NCBI GenBank assembly: GCA_051877855.1
Contig: JBJEJH010000043.1
Location: forward strand, 1 to 27,603
Direction of reading: 5' to 3'
DNA: 27,603 bases
Source of the DNA: MGBC120314 sp051877855
GTDB taxonomy: Bacteria; Bacillota; Clostridia; Lachnospirales; Lachnospiraceae
The notes below the pieces were generated by a model. It was not told where the DNA came from, did no database searches, and saw only the letters and a list, made by a program, of their open reading frames with translations. The position numbers were made by a program, and so were the translations under genes. Numbering within the stretch: the first letter of the stretch is position 1; every line of letters starts with the position of its first letter. This document shows, in pieces, positions 6,618 to 15,276 of this stretch.

Positions 6618-8576
6618 ATGAACATCACATTAAAAGACGGATCAGTAAAATCCTATGACGGGAAGATGAGCGTATACGAAATTGCAGCAAGTATTAGTGA
6701 AGGACTTGCAAGAGTTGCATGTGCAGGCGAAGTAAATGGTCAGGTGGTAGACCTTAGAACCGTTATCGAGGAAGACTGTAACCTGAGTATTCTTACCTTT
6801 GATGATGAAGCGGGTAAGGCAGCATACCGTCACACCGCATCCCACGTATTGGCAGAGGCTGTAAAGCGGTTATATCCGGAGGCTAAATGCGCCATCGGAC
6901 CTTCCATTGATACAGGTTTCTATTATGATTTTGATATTCACTCTTTCACAAGAGAAGATCTTGACAAGTTAGAGGAAGAAATGAAGAAGATTATCAAGGA
7001 AGGACATGAACTTACAAGATATACACTTCCAAGAAATGAGGCTATTGCTTTCATGAAGGAGAAGGACGAACCATATAAGGTAGAGTTGATTGAAGATCTT
7101 CCGGAGGATGCAGAAATCTCCTTCTATGATCAGGGAGGATTTGTAGACCTCTGTGCAGGACCACATCTGATGAGCACAAAGCAGTTAAAGGCCATTAAGT
7201 TGATTTCTTCTTCCGGTGCATACTGGAGAGGTTCAGAGAAAAATAAGATGCTTACACGTATCTATGGTACAGCATACACCAAGAAAGCGGAATTGGATGA
7301 GTATTTACAGCATCTTGAGGATATTAAGCTTCGTGATCATAACAAATTAGGCCGTGAAATGGAAATTTTCACAACGGTTGATGTGATTGGACAGGGACTT
7401 CCGCTTCTTATGCCAAATGGTGTGAAGATGGTGCAGAGATTGCAACGTTGGATTGAAGATGAAGAAACCAGCCGTGGCTATATGAGAACCAAGACTCCGC
7501 TTATGGCAAAGAGCGATCTTTATAAGATTTCCGGACACTGGGATCATTATAAGGAAGGAATGTTTGTACTTGGTGATGAAGAGAAGGACAAAGAAGTATT
7601 TGCACTTCGTCCGATGACCTGCCCATTCCAGTATTATGTATACAAAGCAAGCCAGAAGTCCTACCGTGACCTTCCATGCCGATATGGCGAGACATCGACA
7701 CTTTTTAGAAACGAAGATTCCGGTGAAATGCATGGTCTTACCCGTGTCCGCCAGTTTACCATTTCAGAAGGTCATCTGATTGTAAGACCGGATCAGATGG
7801 TAAAGGAATTTAAGGATTGTATTGCACTGGCACAGTATTGCTTACAGACACTGGGACTGGAGGAAGATGTAACCTATCATCTTTCAAAGTGGGATCCGGA
7901 CAATAAGGAAAAGTATATTGGAGAACCTGAAGTTTGGGAGCAGACCGAACAGCACATCCGCGATATCTTGAATGAATTGAACATTCCGTTTAGTGAGGAT
8001 GTGGGAGAGGCAGCATTCTACGGACCAAAGGTTGATATTAACGCAAAGAACGTATATGGCAAGGAAGATACCATGATTACCATTCAGTGGGATGCCCTTC
8101 TTGCTGAGCAGTTTGATATGTATTACATTGATGAGAACGGAGATAAGAAGAGACCGTATATTATTCACAGAACATCCATGGGATGCTATGAAAGAACCCT
8201 TGCGTGGTTGATTGAGAAATATGCAGGTATGTTCCCGACATGGCTGTGTCCGGAGCAGGTAAGAGTACTTCCGATTTCGGATAAGTATACGGATTACGCA
8301 GACTCAGTTCTGGATAAGTTAAAGAAAAACGGAATTGATGCAACGGTGGATTATCGTTCAGAAAAGATTGGCTTTAAGATTCGTGATGCAAGACTTAAGA
8401 GAGTTCCGTATATTCTTGTTGTGGGTGAGAAAGAGCAGGCTGACGGAACAGTTTCTGTAAGAAGTCGTTATCTTGGCGACGAGGGAGCGAAGGATCTTAA
8501 CGTATTTATCAATGATATCTGTGAAGAAATCAGAACAAAGGAGATCCGTAAGATTGAAGTTCAGGAAGAAAAATAA
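6618..8576 (+). CDS. thrS: Threonyl-tRNA synthetase
   Basis: Charges tRNA-Thr with threonine in the cytoplasm. The product has 652 residues. In order it shows an N-terminal TGS domain (1-60) and the editing (SAD) domain with His72-x3-His76 (HTASH). The class II catalytic core follows: RPMTCPFQ supplies the zinc Cys, motif 2 is LFRNEDSGEMHGLTRVRQF, then EGHLIVRP and IIHRTSMGCYERTLAWL supply the zinc His residues and motif 3. The C-terminal anticodon-binding domain starts near WLCPEQVRVLPIS. Motif 3 and the CPFQ segment differ from the E. coli forms (CPGH, GSMERF), which I take as a clade variant. AGGAG lies ahead of ATG 6618. The Thr T-box leader upstream controls it. Confidence 0.98.
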   Translation: MNITLKDGSVKSYDGKMSVYEIAASISEGLARVACAGEVNGQVVDLRTVIEEDCNLSILTFDDEAGKAAYRHTASHVLAEAVKRLYPEAKCAIGPSIDTGFYYDFDIHSFTREDLDKLEEEMKKIIKEGHELTRYTLPRNEAIAFMKEKDEPYKVELIEDLPEDAEISFYDQGGFVDLCAGPHLMSTKQLKAIKLISSSGAYWRGSEKNKMLTRIYGTAYTKKAELDEYLQHLEDIKLRDHNKLGREMEIFTTVDVIGQGLPLLMPNGVKMVQRLQRWIEDEETSRGYMRTKTPLMAKSDLYKISGHWDHYKEGMFVLGDEEKDKEVFALRPMTCPFQYYVYKASQKSYRDLPCRYGETSTLFRNEDSGEMHGLTRVRQFTISEGHLIVRPDQMVKEFKDCIALAQYCLQTLGLEEDVTYHLSKWDPDNKEKYIGEPEVWEQTEQHIRDILNELNIPFSEDVGEAAFYGPKVDINAKNVYGKEDTMITIQWDALLAEQFDMYYIDENGDKKRPYIIHRTSMGCYERTLAWLIEKYAGMFPTWLCPEQVRVLPISDKYTDYADSVLDKLKKNGIDATVDYRSEKIGFKIRDARLKRVPYILVVGEKEQADGTVSVRSRYLGDEGAKDLNVFINDICEEIRTKEIRKIEVQEEK

Positions 8577-8609
8577 GAGTAGTTTATAGTTTATTGTTTA
8601 ATAATTCAG

Positions 8610-8638
8610 TTGCAAAATGGTATTTTTTTTAGTACAAT
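8610..8638 (+). promoter_or_regulatory. Sigma-A promoter of the GH105-type gene
   Basis: TTGCAA (8610-8615), a 17-bp spacer and TACAAT (8633-8638). Its position rules out a longer N-terminus for the downstream gene, because an extended frame would have to begin inside the -35 box. No clear terminator separates it from thrS. Confidence 0.75.
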
Positions 8639-8669
8639 ATACAAAGTATATCGAACAAGGAGAGAATAT

Positions 8670-9803
8670 ATGGATATTGTTGTAAAATATATTGACGAAT
8701 TACTTGAAAAAAGTACTCCGCAGGTACCAATGTGGAATATTGAGAAATTAAAGCAGGGCAATGATTCTACCTGGAACTATATTGACGGATGTATGATCAA
8801 GGCTGTACTTGCAATGTACGCTATTACGAAGGAAGAGAAGTATCTGAAGTTCGCGGATGAGTTCATCGATTACCGTGTAAATGAAGATGGAACAATCAAC
8901 GGATATGACATTAACGAGAAGAATATTGATAATGTCAATGCCGGTAAGACCTTGTTCGAACTGTATGATTTAACAGGTAAGGAGAAGTACCGCAAGGCAA
9001 TTGATCTGGTATACAGCCAGATTGAGATTATGCCACGTTGTAAGAGCGGTAACTTCTGGCATAAGAATATTTATCCGAATCAGGTTTGGCTGGATGGTAT
9101 GTATATGGGACAGCCATTCTACATGGAATATGAAACCCGTTTCAACAATAAGAAGAACTATGCCGATATCTACAGTCAGTTCCGTTATGTAATCAACAAC
9201 ATGAGAAATCCTCTGAATGGTTTGTATTTCCATGCGATGGATACATCCAGAGAGGCTTTCTGGTGTGATAAGGTTACGGGACTTTCACAGTGTACTTGGT
9301 TACGTGCTTCCGGCTGGTATGCGATGGCACTTCTTGATACTCTGGAGAAGACCGATCTTGCAGATGCAGCCTATGAAGAGGACAACAAGATGCTTAAGGA
9401 TGCATTTGTTGATCTTATTGACTCCATGCTTAAGTACCAGGATGAAAGCGGTATGTGGTATCAGGTTGTTAACTATGGCGGTATGGACAAGAATTATCTT
9501 GAAACCAGCGGCAGTTCTATCTTTGCCTATGCAATTCTTAAGGGTGTTCGTCTGGGTGTTCTTCCTGAAAGCTACAGAACTTATGCAGAAAGAGCTATTG
9601 ATGGTATCATTAAGAAGTATTTAAGATCCGATGAATCCGGTATGGGTCTTGGCGGTATCTGTCTTGTTGCCGGTCTTGGCGGAGCAGCGAGAAGACCGGG
9701 TACATATGACTATTATATGTCAGAACCTATCGTTGAAGATGATGCGAAGGGTGTTGGTCCGTTCCTTCTTGCCTACACAGAGTTATTAATGTATAAGAAG
9801 TAA
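8670..9803 (+). CDS. Unsaturated glycuronyl hydrolase, GH105 (YteR-like)
   Basis: Probably removes the unsaturated uronic acid residue left at the end of rhamnogalacturonan or similar oligosaccharides after polysaccharide lyase action. The 377-residue protein matches the GH105/GH88 (alpha/alpha)6-barrel family. FWHKNIYPNQVWLDGMYMGQPF places the likely catalytic Asp at 142, and CTWLRASGWYAMALLD, DESGMWYQVV and LETSGSSIFAYAI are repeated barrel-helix motifs. No signal peptide is seen, so it should act on imported sugars in the cytoplasm. AAGGAG (8657-8662) is seven bases before ATG 8670. It has its own promoter (8610-8638) and terminator (9860-9897). No transporter, lyase or regulator for pectin lies nearby. 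The exact substrate cannot be told. Confidence 0.9.
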   Translation: MDIVVKYIDELLEKSTPQVPMWNIEKLKQGNDSTWNYIDGCMIKAVLAMYAITKEEKYLKFADEFIDYRVNEDGTINGYDINEKNIDNVNAGKTLFELYDLTGKEKYRKAIDLVYSQIEIMPRCKSGNFWHKNIYPNQVWLDGMYMGQPFYMEYETRFNNKKNYADIYSQFRYVINNMRNPLNGLYFHAMDTSREAFWCDKVTGLSQCTWLRASGWYAMALLDTLEKTDLADAAYEEDNKMLKDAFVDLIDSMLKYQDESGMWYQVVNYGGMDKNYLETSGSSIFAYAILKGVRLGVLPESYRTYAERAIDGIIKKYLRSDESGMGLGGICLVAGLGGAARRPGTYDYYMSEPIVEDDAKGVGPFLLAYTELLMYKK

Positions 9804-9859
9804 GACGAAGGTGCGGGCGGATCGAGTGCTTGGGAACACAATAATAAAGCATAATCAGA

Positions 9860-9897
9860 CAGATTCGATAATAGATTTTATTATCGAATCTGTTTTT
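9860..9897 (+). terminator. Rho-independent terminator after the GH105-type gene
   Basis: CAGATTCGATAATA (9860-9873) is an exact reverse complement of TATTATCGAATCTG (9879-9892), with a 5-base loop and five T's at 9893-9897. The last two T's also begin the -35 of the next promoter. Confidence 0.92.
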
Positions 9898-9924
9898 GCA
9901 TTTATACAGGGAATATGATACAAT
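9896..9924 (+). promoter_or_regulatory. Sigma-A promoter of ddl-murF
   Basis: TTGCAT (9896-9901), a 17-bp spacer and TACAAT (9919-9924). It starts inside the T-tract of the preceding terminator, so the two signals are tightly packed. Confidence 0.75.
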
Positions 9925-9960
9925 GAAACGTAATGTTAGTTTATGTGGAGGCGTAGTAAA

Positions 9961-10998
9961 ATGAACATTGTAGTCTTGGCCGGTGGAATTAGTACAGAAA
10001 GAGATGTTTCTTTGGTAACGGGCACTATGGTGCTGAATGCTTTGATCAAGAACGGACATCACGCAATTATGGCGGATGTATTTATGGGATATGAGATGAA
10101 CTATGAAGATGTGGCAGAGGAATTTGCACATGCACATGAAGGGTCGACCCTTCGTGTGGATGAGAAGGCGCCGGATCTTGAAACCGTGAAGAAAATGCGA
10201 GGACAGAGTGAGGATGGATTCTTTGGGAAGAATATCTTGACACTTTGTAAGGCTGCGGATATTGTCTTTATGGCACTCCATGGCGAAGATGGTGAAAATG
10301 GTAAGATTCAGGCGGCTTTTGATCTGCTTGGCATCCGATATACAGGAACAGGGTATCTTGGTTCCGCATTGGCAATGAACAAAGATATGGCAAAGGAATT
10401 CTTTGTTCGGGACAATGTGCCTACCCCGGTAGGATACACTCTGACAAGAGAGAATCAGAATGAGGTGAAACCGGTATTTCCATGTGTGGTAAAGCCGGCC
10501 TGTGGTGGTTCCAGTGTTGGAATCAGCATTGCCAACAATGAGGAAGAATACAGGAAGTCTCTGGATGAAGCATTTTTCTGGGAGGAAAAGCTTGTGGTAG
10601 AGGAATATGTCAAGGGACGGGAATTCTCTATTGGCGTGGTCAATGGTGAAGCTTATCCGATTATTGAGATTGCGCCGTTACAGGGCTTCTATGATTATAA
10701 GAATAAATATCAGGCAGGATCCACGGTGGAGACCTGTCCGGCAGATCTTCCGGAGGATGTGACTAAGAAAATGCAGGAATATGCAGTGAAAGCATATCAT
10801 GCTTTAAAACTTGAAACCTATGCGAGAATGGATTTTCTTATGAAGGAAACCGGAGAAATCTATTGCCTGGAGGCGAATACCCTGCCGGGAATGACCCCGA
10901 CAAGTCTTCTTCCCCAGGAGGCTTCGGCAAGAGGTGAGTCCTTTGAACAGTTGTGTGAGAAGTTAATTCAGGTATCCATGGAAAAATATCAGAAATAA
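9961..10998 (+). CDS. ddl: D-alanine--D-alanine ligase
   Basis: Joins two D-alanines with ATP to make the dipeptide that caps the peptidoglycan stem peptide. The 345-residue length is usual. Visible motifs are the N-terminal LAGGISTERDVSLVTG (Glu13 of the family E-x-x-V/S-L motif) and the ATP-grasp signature VVKPACGGSSVGIS. The omega-loop YDYKNKY carries Tyr, as in D-Ala-D-Ala rather than D-Ala-D-Lac ligases. The C-terminal metal and phosphate segment is YCLEANTLPGMTPTSL. GGAGG (9947-9951) precedes ATG 9961; an upstream in-frame GTG at 9943 lies ahead of that site and is rejected. murF follows 55 bp downstream on the same strand and uses its product. The sequence predicts vancomycin-susceptible type precursors from this gene. 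Confidence 0.96.
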   Translation: MNIVVLAGGISTERDVSLVTGTMVLNALIKNGHHAIMADVFMGYEMNYEDVAEEFAHAHEGSTLRVDEKAPDLETVKKMRGQSEDGFFGKNILTLCKAADIVFMALHGEDGENGKIQAAFDLLGIRYTGTGYLGSALAMNKDMAKEFFVRDNVPTPVGYTLTRENQNEVKPVFPCVVKPACGGSSVGISIANNEEEYRKSLDEAFFWEEKLVVEEYVKGREFSIGVVNGEAYPIIEIAPLQGFYDYKNKYQAGSTVETCPADLPEDVTKKMQEYAVKAYHALKLETYARMDFLMKETGEIYCLEANTLPGMTPTSLLPQEASARGESFEQLCEKLIQVSMEKYQK

Positions 10999-11053
10999 GT
11001 ATTGCAGGGATGGAATTTGTAGGGAATGGTTTTGGGTAAGTGAGGTAAGAACG

Positions 11054-12424
11054 ATGAAGAATATGACATTGATCAACATAGCCAACGCATGTAATGGTAT
11101 TTATCACGGAACGGAAGATGAGAAGAATATGGAAGTGACGGCGATTACCACAGATAGTCGCAAAGTTTCGGAAGGATGCCTGTTTGTTGCAATTAAGGGA
11201 AATAAATTTGACGGGCATGATTTTATCGAAAGTTCATATGTCTACGGTGCTCTGGCGGTTCTTGTTGAAAAGGAACTAAAGGATTGTACTTATCCATATA
11301 TCCGGGTGGAATCTACCCTGGAGGCTGTGAAGAAAATAGCAGCATTTTATCGCAGTCAGTTATCCCTTACGGTTGTGGGAATTACCGGCAGTGTGGGGAA
11401 GACCAGTACGAAGGAAGCAATTGCAGGTGTTCTTTCACAAAAGTATCGCGTTCTTAAAACCGAGGGAAATTTCAATAATGAGTTGGGTGTCCCGTTGACA
11501 CTGTTTCGTCTTTCAACAGAGGATGAGGTCGCTGTGGTAGAGATGGGAATCAGTGATTTTGGTGAGATGCATCGTCTGAGTGAAATTGTAAAGCCGGATA
11601 TATGTGTAATTACCAATATCGGCATCTGTCATTTGGAAAATCTCAAGTCCCGGGATGGAGTTTTGCGTGCAAAGTCTGAAATCTTTGATTATATGAATCC
11701 AAATGGTGCCGTGGTCTTAAACGGCGATGATGATAAGCTGAGTACGATTGGCATGATTCACGGTGCTTTGCCCCGTTTCTTCGGAATGAATCCGCAACAT
11801 GATGTGTGGGCGGAGAATGTGCGCAGTGAAGGCCTGTATGGAACTTATTGCAGGGTACATGATGCCCGGGGAGAATATGAGGTGACCATTCCGATCCCGG
11901 GAAAACATATGGTACATAATGTGCTGGCAGCAACAATGGTGGCGGAACTTCTTGGACTTACCAATGAAGAGATTAAGCGCGGTGTTGAGAAGCTGACCAC
12001 GATGAATGGAAGAAATAATTTGATCTTTGGGAATAAATACACGATTATTGATGACTGCTACAATGCCAATCCTATGTCCATGCGGGCATCCGTTGATGTG
12101 CTTTGCGAGGCGCAGACCCGAAAGGTTGCAATCCTTGGTGATATGGGTGAACTGGGAGCGGATGAGAAGAAACTGCATTATGAACTGGGTGAGTATGTGG
12201 CAAAATCAGATGTAGATCTGTTGCTTTGCGTTGGTGATCTGTCTGTGGAAATGCAACAGGGTTATCGTATGGCTCGTCCTACAGGGGAGATCATGCATTA
12301 CGATACCGTTGGGGAGCTTTTGCAGGATCTTTGCCACCAGCTGCATGCGGGAGATGCGGTATTGGTTAAGGCTTCGCATTTTATGAAGTTTAGTGAAATC
12401 GTGGAGTTTTTAAAAGAACAATAG
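11054..12424 (+). CDS. murF: UDP-MurNAc-tripeptide--D-alanyl-D-alanine ligase
   Basis: Last cytoplasmic Mur ligase, adding D-Ala-D-Ala to UDP-MurNAc-tripeptide. The 456-residue protein has the N-terminal substrate domain (TTDSRKVSEGCLFVAIKG, residues 32-49) and the P-loop GITGSVGKTSTKE with Lys116/Thr117. It also has the family TEGNFNNELGVPLTL, the conserved VVEMGISDFGEMHRL, and DDCYNANPMSMRAS at the junction with the C-terminal domain. GAGGT at 11041-11045 is eight bases before ATG 11054. It is co-oriented with ddl, which makes the dipeptide, and probably shares its promoter. No clear hairpin terminator follows, only a T-rich stretch at 12436-12444. Confidence 0.96.
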   Translation: MKNMTLINIANACNGIYHGTEDEKNMEVTAITTDSRKVSEGCLFVAIKGNKFDGHDFIESSYVYGALAVLVEKELKDCTYPYIRVESTLEAVKKIAAFYRSQLSLTVVGITGSVGKTSTKEAIAGVLSQKYRVLKTEGNFNNELGVPLTLFRLSTEDEVAVVEMGISDFGEMHRLSEIVKPDICVITNIGICHLENLKSRDGVLRAKSEIFDYMNPNGAVVLNGDDDKLSTIGMIHGALPRFFGMNPQHDVWAENVRSEGLYGTYCRVHDARGEYEVTIPIPGKHMVHNVLAATMVAELLGLTNEEIKRGVEKLTTMNGRNNLIFGNKYTIIDDCYNANPMSMRASVDVLCEAQTRKVAILGDMGELGADEKKLHYELGEYVAKSDVDLLLCVGDLSVEMQQGYRMARPTGEIMHYDTVGELLQDLCHQLHAGDAVLVKASHFMKFSEIVEFLKEQ

Positions 12425-12485
12425 GTCGGTTTTGCTGTTTTTTTGCATACATTTGTCAATATATTTGGTCACCGGGATATCCTAC

Positions 12486-12515
12486 TTGACAACGGATCGT
12501 GTTGTAGGATACAAT
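12486..12515 (+). promoter_or_regulatory. Sigma-A promoter inside an inverted repeat
   Basis: Consensus TTGACA (12486-12491), an 18-bp spacer and TACAAT (12510-12515). The inverted repeat TATCCTAC (12478-12485) / GTAGGATA (12504-12511) flanks the -35 and spacer and reaches into the -10, so it could be an operator. Confidence 0.75.
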
Positions 12516-12550
12516 GTTACTCAAAATATTTTAAATAGGAGATGATTTTT

Positions 12551-13939
12551 TTGGTAGACCCCAGTGGCTTACAACTTATTTGTTTAATTATTTTACTTTT
12601 CTTATCTGCCTTTTTCTCATCGGCAGAAACGGCGCTTGTTACGGTTAATAAGATCCGTATGCGTTCTTTGATGGAGGAGGGCAACAAACGTGCAAAGACG
12701 GTGACTCGTATCACGGATGACTCGGGGAAAATGCTGAGTGCCATCCTGATTGGTAATAATATTGTCAATATTAGTGCTTCTTCTTTAGCAACCACTTTGA
12801 CGGCGGATGTCTTTGGCAATCAGTACATTGCCTATGCCACAGGACTTTTGACATTGCTGGTATTGATCTTTGGCGAAGTGACACCGAAAACACTTGCCAC
12901 GATACATGCCGATAAGATTGCCCTGCAATATGCGCCGGTGATTTCATTTCTCATGTGGGTTCTGACTCCTGTTATATGGATTGTCAATACCTTATCTAAG
13001 GGAGTGCTGGCGATTCTTCGTGTGGATCCGAACCAGAAGGGTGCGGCCATTACAGAAAATGAACTGCGAACCATTGTGGAAGTGAGTCATGAAGAGGGCG
13101 TTATTGAGAGTGAAGAGAAGAAGATGATTAATAACGTGTTCGATTTTGGTGATTCCCAGGCAAGGGATGTAATGATCCCGAGAATCGACATGACCTTTGC
13201 TGATATTAACAGCAGCTATGCAGAGATTATTGAGATTTTTCGTAAGGAAAAGTACACCCGACTTCCGGTGTATGAAGGTACCACAGACAATGTGGTAGGT
13301 ATTATCAACGTAAAAGATCTTTTATTATATGATTCTCATGATGAGTTTCAGGTGAAGGACATTCTCCGTGAACCATATTATGCTTATGAGTTCAAGAAAA
13401 CCTCTGAATTGATGGAGGAATTGAAAAAGACAGCCAACAACATTACGATTGTGCTGGATGAATATGGTTCCACGGTGGGTATGATCACTCTGGAGGATCT
13501 GCTGGAGGAAATTGTGGGCGAGATCCGTGATGAGTATGATGAGGATGAGAAAGATCCGATCGAGAAAATCAGTGATCAGGAATATGTGCTTGCCGGTATG
13601 ACCAAGGTGGATGATTTTAATGAGGTGATTGGAACCCATTTGGAATCCGAAGATTATGATTCGGTGGGTGGACTGGTCATTGAGCTTCTGGATCGTTTGC
13701 CGGAGGAGGGAGATCGATTAGAACTCCCGGGACTGGATATTCTGGTGGAGAAGGTTGATAAGAACCGAATTGAATCCCTGCGGGTATTCTTACACAGTGA
13801 AGATGAAGAGAAGACCTCGGATGTGGCAGAACATGAAGTTGAACTGCACAAGGAAGAGGATGCGTCAAAGGAATCTTCCCAATCGGTGGATCGTGATTTA
13901 GAAATAAATGATGATGAGGGAAAAGTAGCTGTTTCCTAA
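12551..13939 (+). CDS. CorC/HlyC (CNNM-type) membrane protein with CBS pair
   Basis: Member of the hemolysin C/CorC family, which includes magnesium and cobalt transport or efflux proteins; the substrate here is not proven. The roughly 462-residue product starts with a DUF21 membrane domain (about 1-170) with ILLFLSAFFSSAETALV and the conserved FGEVTPKTLA. A linker (ENELRTIVEVSHEEGVIESEE) follows. Two CBS motifs come next, including DVMIPRIDM, RLPVYEGTTDNVVGIINVKDLL and IVLDEYGSTVGMITLEDLLEEIVGEI, then a CorC_HlyC domain (to about 415). A long acidic tail rich in Glu, Asp and Ser ends the protein. TTG 12551 is preferred as start because AGGAG (12537-12541) is nine bases upstream; ATG 12542 directly abuts that site. 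Confidence 0.9.
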   Translation: MVDPSGLQLICLIILLFLSAFFSSAETALVTVNKIRMRSLMEEGNKRAKTVTRITDDSGKMLSAILIGNNIVNISASSLATTLTADVFGNQYIAYATGLLTLLVLIFGEVTPKTLATIHADKIALQYAPVISFLMWVLTPVIWIVNTLSKGVLAILRVDPNQKGAAITENELRTIVEVSHEEGVIESEEKKMINNVFDFGDSQARDVMIPRIDMTFADINSSYAEIIEIFRKEKYTRLPVYEGTTDNVVGIINVKDLLLYDSHDEFQVKDILREPYYAYEFKKTSELMEELKKTANNITIVLDEYGSTVGMITLEDLLEEIVGEIRDEYDEDEKDPIEKISDQEYVLAGMTKVDDFNEVIGTHLESEDYDSVGGLVIELLDRLPEEGDRLELPGLDILVEKVDKNRIESLRVFLHSEDEEKTSDVAEHEVELHKEEDASKESSQSVDRDLEINDDEGKVAVS

Positions 13940-13955
13940 AAAGTTTAAATGCATT

Positions 13956-14012
13956 CCGGATTATAATTTATGTGATGCCAAAGGGCATGCATGGGTTGTA
14001 ATCCGGTTTTTT
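13956..14012 (+). terminator. Rho-independent terminator with nested hairpin
   Basis: CCGGATTATAA (13956-13966) pairs with TTGTAATCCGG (13996-14006) with one wobble, and six T's follow (14007-14012). A small inner hairpin, ATGCC (13975-13979) with GGCAT (13984-13988), sits in the loop. It ends the CorC-type transcript and excludes a start at 13991 for the next gene. Confidence 0.88.
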
Positions 14013-14044
14013 GTTTTGGCATAAAAAGATCCTGTGAGAATATA

Positions 14045-14422
14045 ATGTTAAAAAGACTTTTAGGGTATCTCATGAATAATGTAATTTCTGTTTTAAAAGT
14101 AATCCTGTTTGAGTTTGTGGTTTCTGTAGTCTTTCTTCTAATCCTGGCGTTCTTTATGTATCGTGTGGGATTGAGTCAGGCAACCGCTAAATTTATGATT
14201 CTTGGAATTTATCTGGTTTCCACATTCTTAGGCGGAATGATCATGGCTAAGACCAGAAACTGTCGTAGACTCTTATGGGGGATGGCGGCAGGTGTAATTT
14301 ATCTGCTGGTACTTCTTCTGGTCTCGATGATCCTGCATACAGAGTATACGGGAGTAAATAATCTGGTTTTGAGTATTCTTTGTTGTATTCTTGGTGGGGC
14401 ACTGGGTGGAATGTGCAGTTAA
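14045..14422 (+). CDS. Small membrane protein, TIGR04086/YrzE-like
   Basis: The 125-residue product consists almost wholly of four hydrophobic segments, at about residues 15-35, 42-62, 74-94 and 103-122. They are separated by short loops, with a basic patch KTRNCRR between segments 2 and 3. Length, the four-span layout and glycine-rich ends of the helices (FLGGMIM, ILGGALGGM) resemble the uncharacterised Firmicute family TIGR04086. Function is unknown. ATG 14045 gives the expected length; the ribosome site there is weak, and ATG 14072 (MNNVISV) is an alternative. An in-frame ATG at 13991 lies inside the preceding terminator stem and is not credible. No clear promoter or own terminator was found. 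Confidence 0.65.
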   Translation: MLKRLLGYLMNNVISVLKVILFEFVVSVVFLLILAFFMYRVGLSQATAKFMILGIYLVSTFLGGMIMAKTRNCRRLLWGMAAGVIYLLVLLLVSMILHTEYTGVNNLVLSILCCILGGALGGMCS

Positions 14423-14462
14423 ACAAACTAAATATTGTGTTTTTTTCTATTTGCTATTCCCA

Positions 14463-14485
14463 ATATATGGTGTAAGTGTTATAAT
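14463..14485 (+). promoter_or_regulatory. Extended -10 promoter of the ABC operon
   Basis: TGTTATAAT (14477-14485) is an extended -10 with a consensus TATAAT. The -35 (TTCCCA, 14457-14462, 17 bp away) is poor. Transcription should begin near 14492, about 23 nt before the ATPase gene, leaving room only for its AGGAAGGAG ribosome site. Confidence 0.65.
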
Positions 14486-14514
14486 AAGCATCGTATGAGG
14501 AAGGAGCAATTAAT

Positions 14515-15276
14515 ATGGGAGAAAATCAGAAGAAACCGGTTATTGAGGTCACTGATTTGTACAAAATTTACAAGATCGGAACGAACAAGGTCCGGGCACT
14601 GAACGGAGTCAGCTTTTCGATTTATGAAGGTGAATTTTGTGCTATTGTTGGTACGTCAGGATCCGGCAAATCAACTCTTCTTAATATGATGGCGGGACTT
14701 GAAAAACCGACGAAGGGGCAGATCGTAATCAAGAAAACGCATATCGAGAAGTTGAATGAGAATCAACTGGTAAAGTTTCGAAGAGAACATGTGGGATTTA
14801 TTTTTCAATCTTTTAACCTTTTGGGAACCATGAATGCCATCGAAAATGTTGCATTGCCCCTGGTTTTTCGTGGGATGAAGAAGAAGGTACGCACACAGAA
14901 GGCAGAGAAGATGATTGAACTTGTGGGACTGGGAGCCCACAAGAAACATCGTCCAAACCAGATGTCCGGCGGACAGCAGCAAAGAGTGGGTATGGCAAGG
15001 GCGTTGGTTCTGGATCCGGAGATCGTTTTTGCGGATGAACCTACGGGTAATCTGGATTCGGCAACATCGGCAGAGATGATGCAGTTGATGCGGCGTGTGG
15101 TTAATGAACAGCATAAGACCTTGGTGATGGTTACCCATGATGATCATTTGGCAAGCTATGCAGATCGTATCATCCGTATTGTGGATGGAAAGATTGTGAA
15201 GTTAGAAGAAAATACAAGTATTCAGAGGGAGAATACGAAAGGGGAGAACAATGGTAATGAAGTGGACGAAGTTTAA
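14515..15276 (+). CDS. ABC transporter ATP-binding protein, MacB/LolD type
   Basis: ATPase subunit of a MacB/FtsX-type (type VII) ABC system; such systems export or act mechanically rather than import. The 253-residue product has Walker A GTSGSGKST (46-54), Q-loop Gln98 (FIFQSFNLL), signature SGGQQQRV (151-158), Walker B VFADEP (171-176) with D-loop GNLDS, and H-loop His208 (VTHDD). These spacings and the FNLLGTMNAIENV segment are typical of the MacB/LolD subgroup. A clear AGGAAGGAG lies before ATG 14515. Its last 26 bases overlap the next gene, which points to translational coupling. Confidence 0.95.
   Translation: MGENQKKPVIEVTDLYKIYKIGTNKVRALNGVSFSIYEGEFCAIVGTSGSGKSTLLNMMAGLEKPTKGQIVIKKTHIEKLNENQLVKFRREHVGFIFQSFNLLGTMNAIENVALPLVFRGMKKKVRTQKAEKMIELVGLGAHKKHRPNQMSGGQQQRVGMARALVLDPEIVFADEPTGNLDSATSAEMMQLMRRVVNEQHKTLVMVTHDDHLASYADRIIRIVDGKIVKLEENTSIQRENTKGENNGNEVDEV

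Noticed and set aside
8610..8669. Longer N-terminus for the GH105 protein
   Set aside because: It would begin at the promoter -35; AAGGAG at 8657-8662 fixes the start at 8670.
9727..10281. 184-codon minus-strand frame across the terminator and the start of ddl
   Set aside because: Antisense shadow of ddl and of the GH105 3' end, His/Cys/Arg-rich low-quality translation, and it crosses a strong terminator and promoter.
13991..14044. Extended N-terminus for the small TIGR04086-like protein
   Set aside because: The ATG at 13991 is inside the terminator stem of the preceding gene, so a transcript reading it as a start is unlikely.
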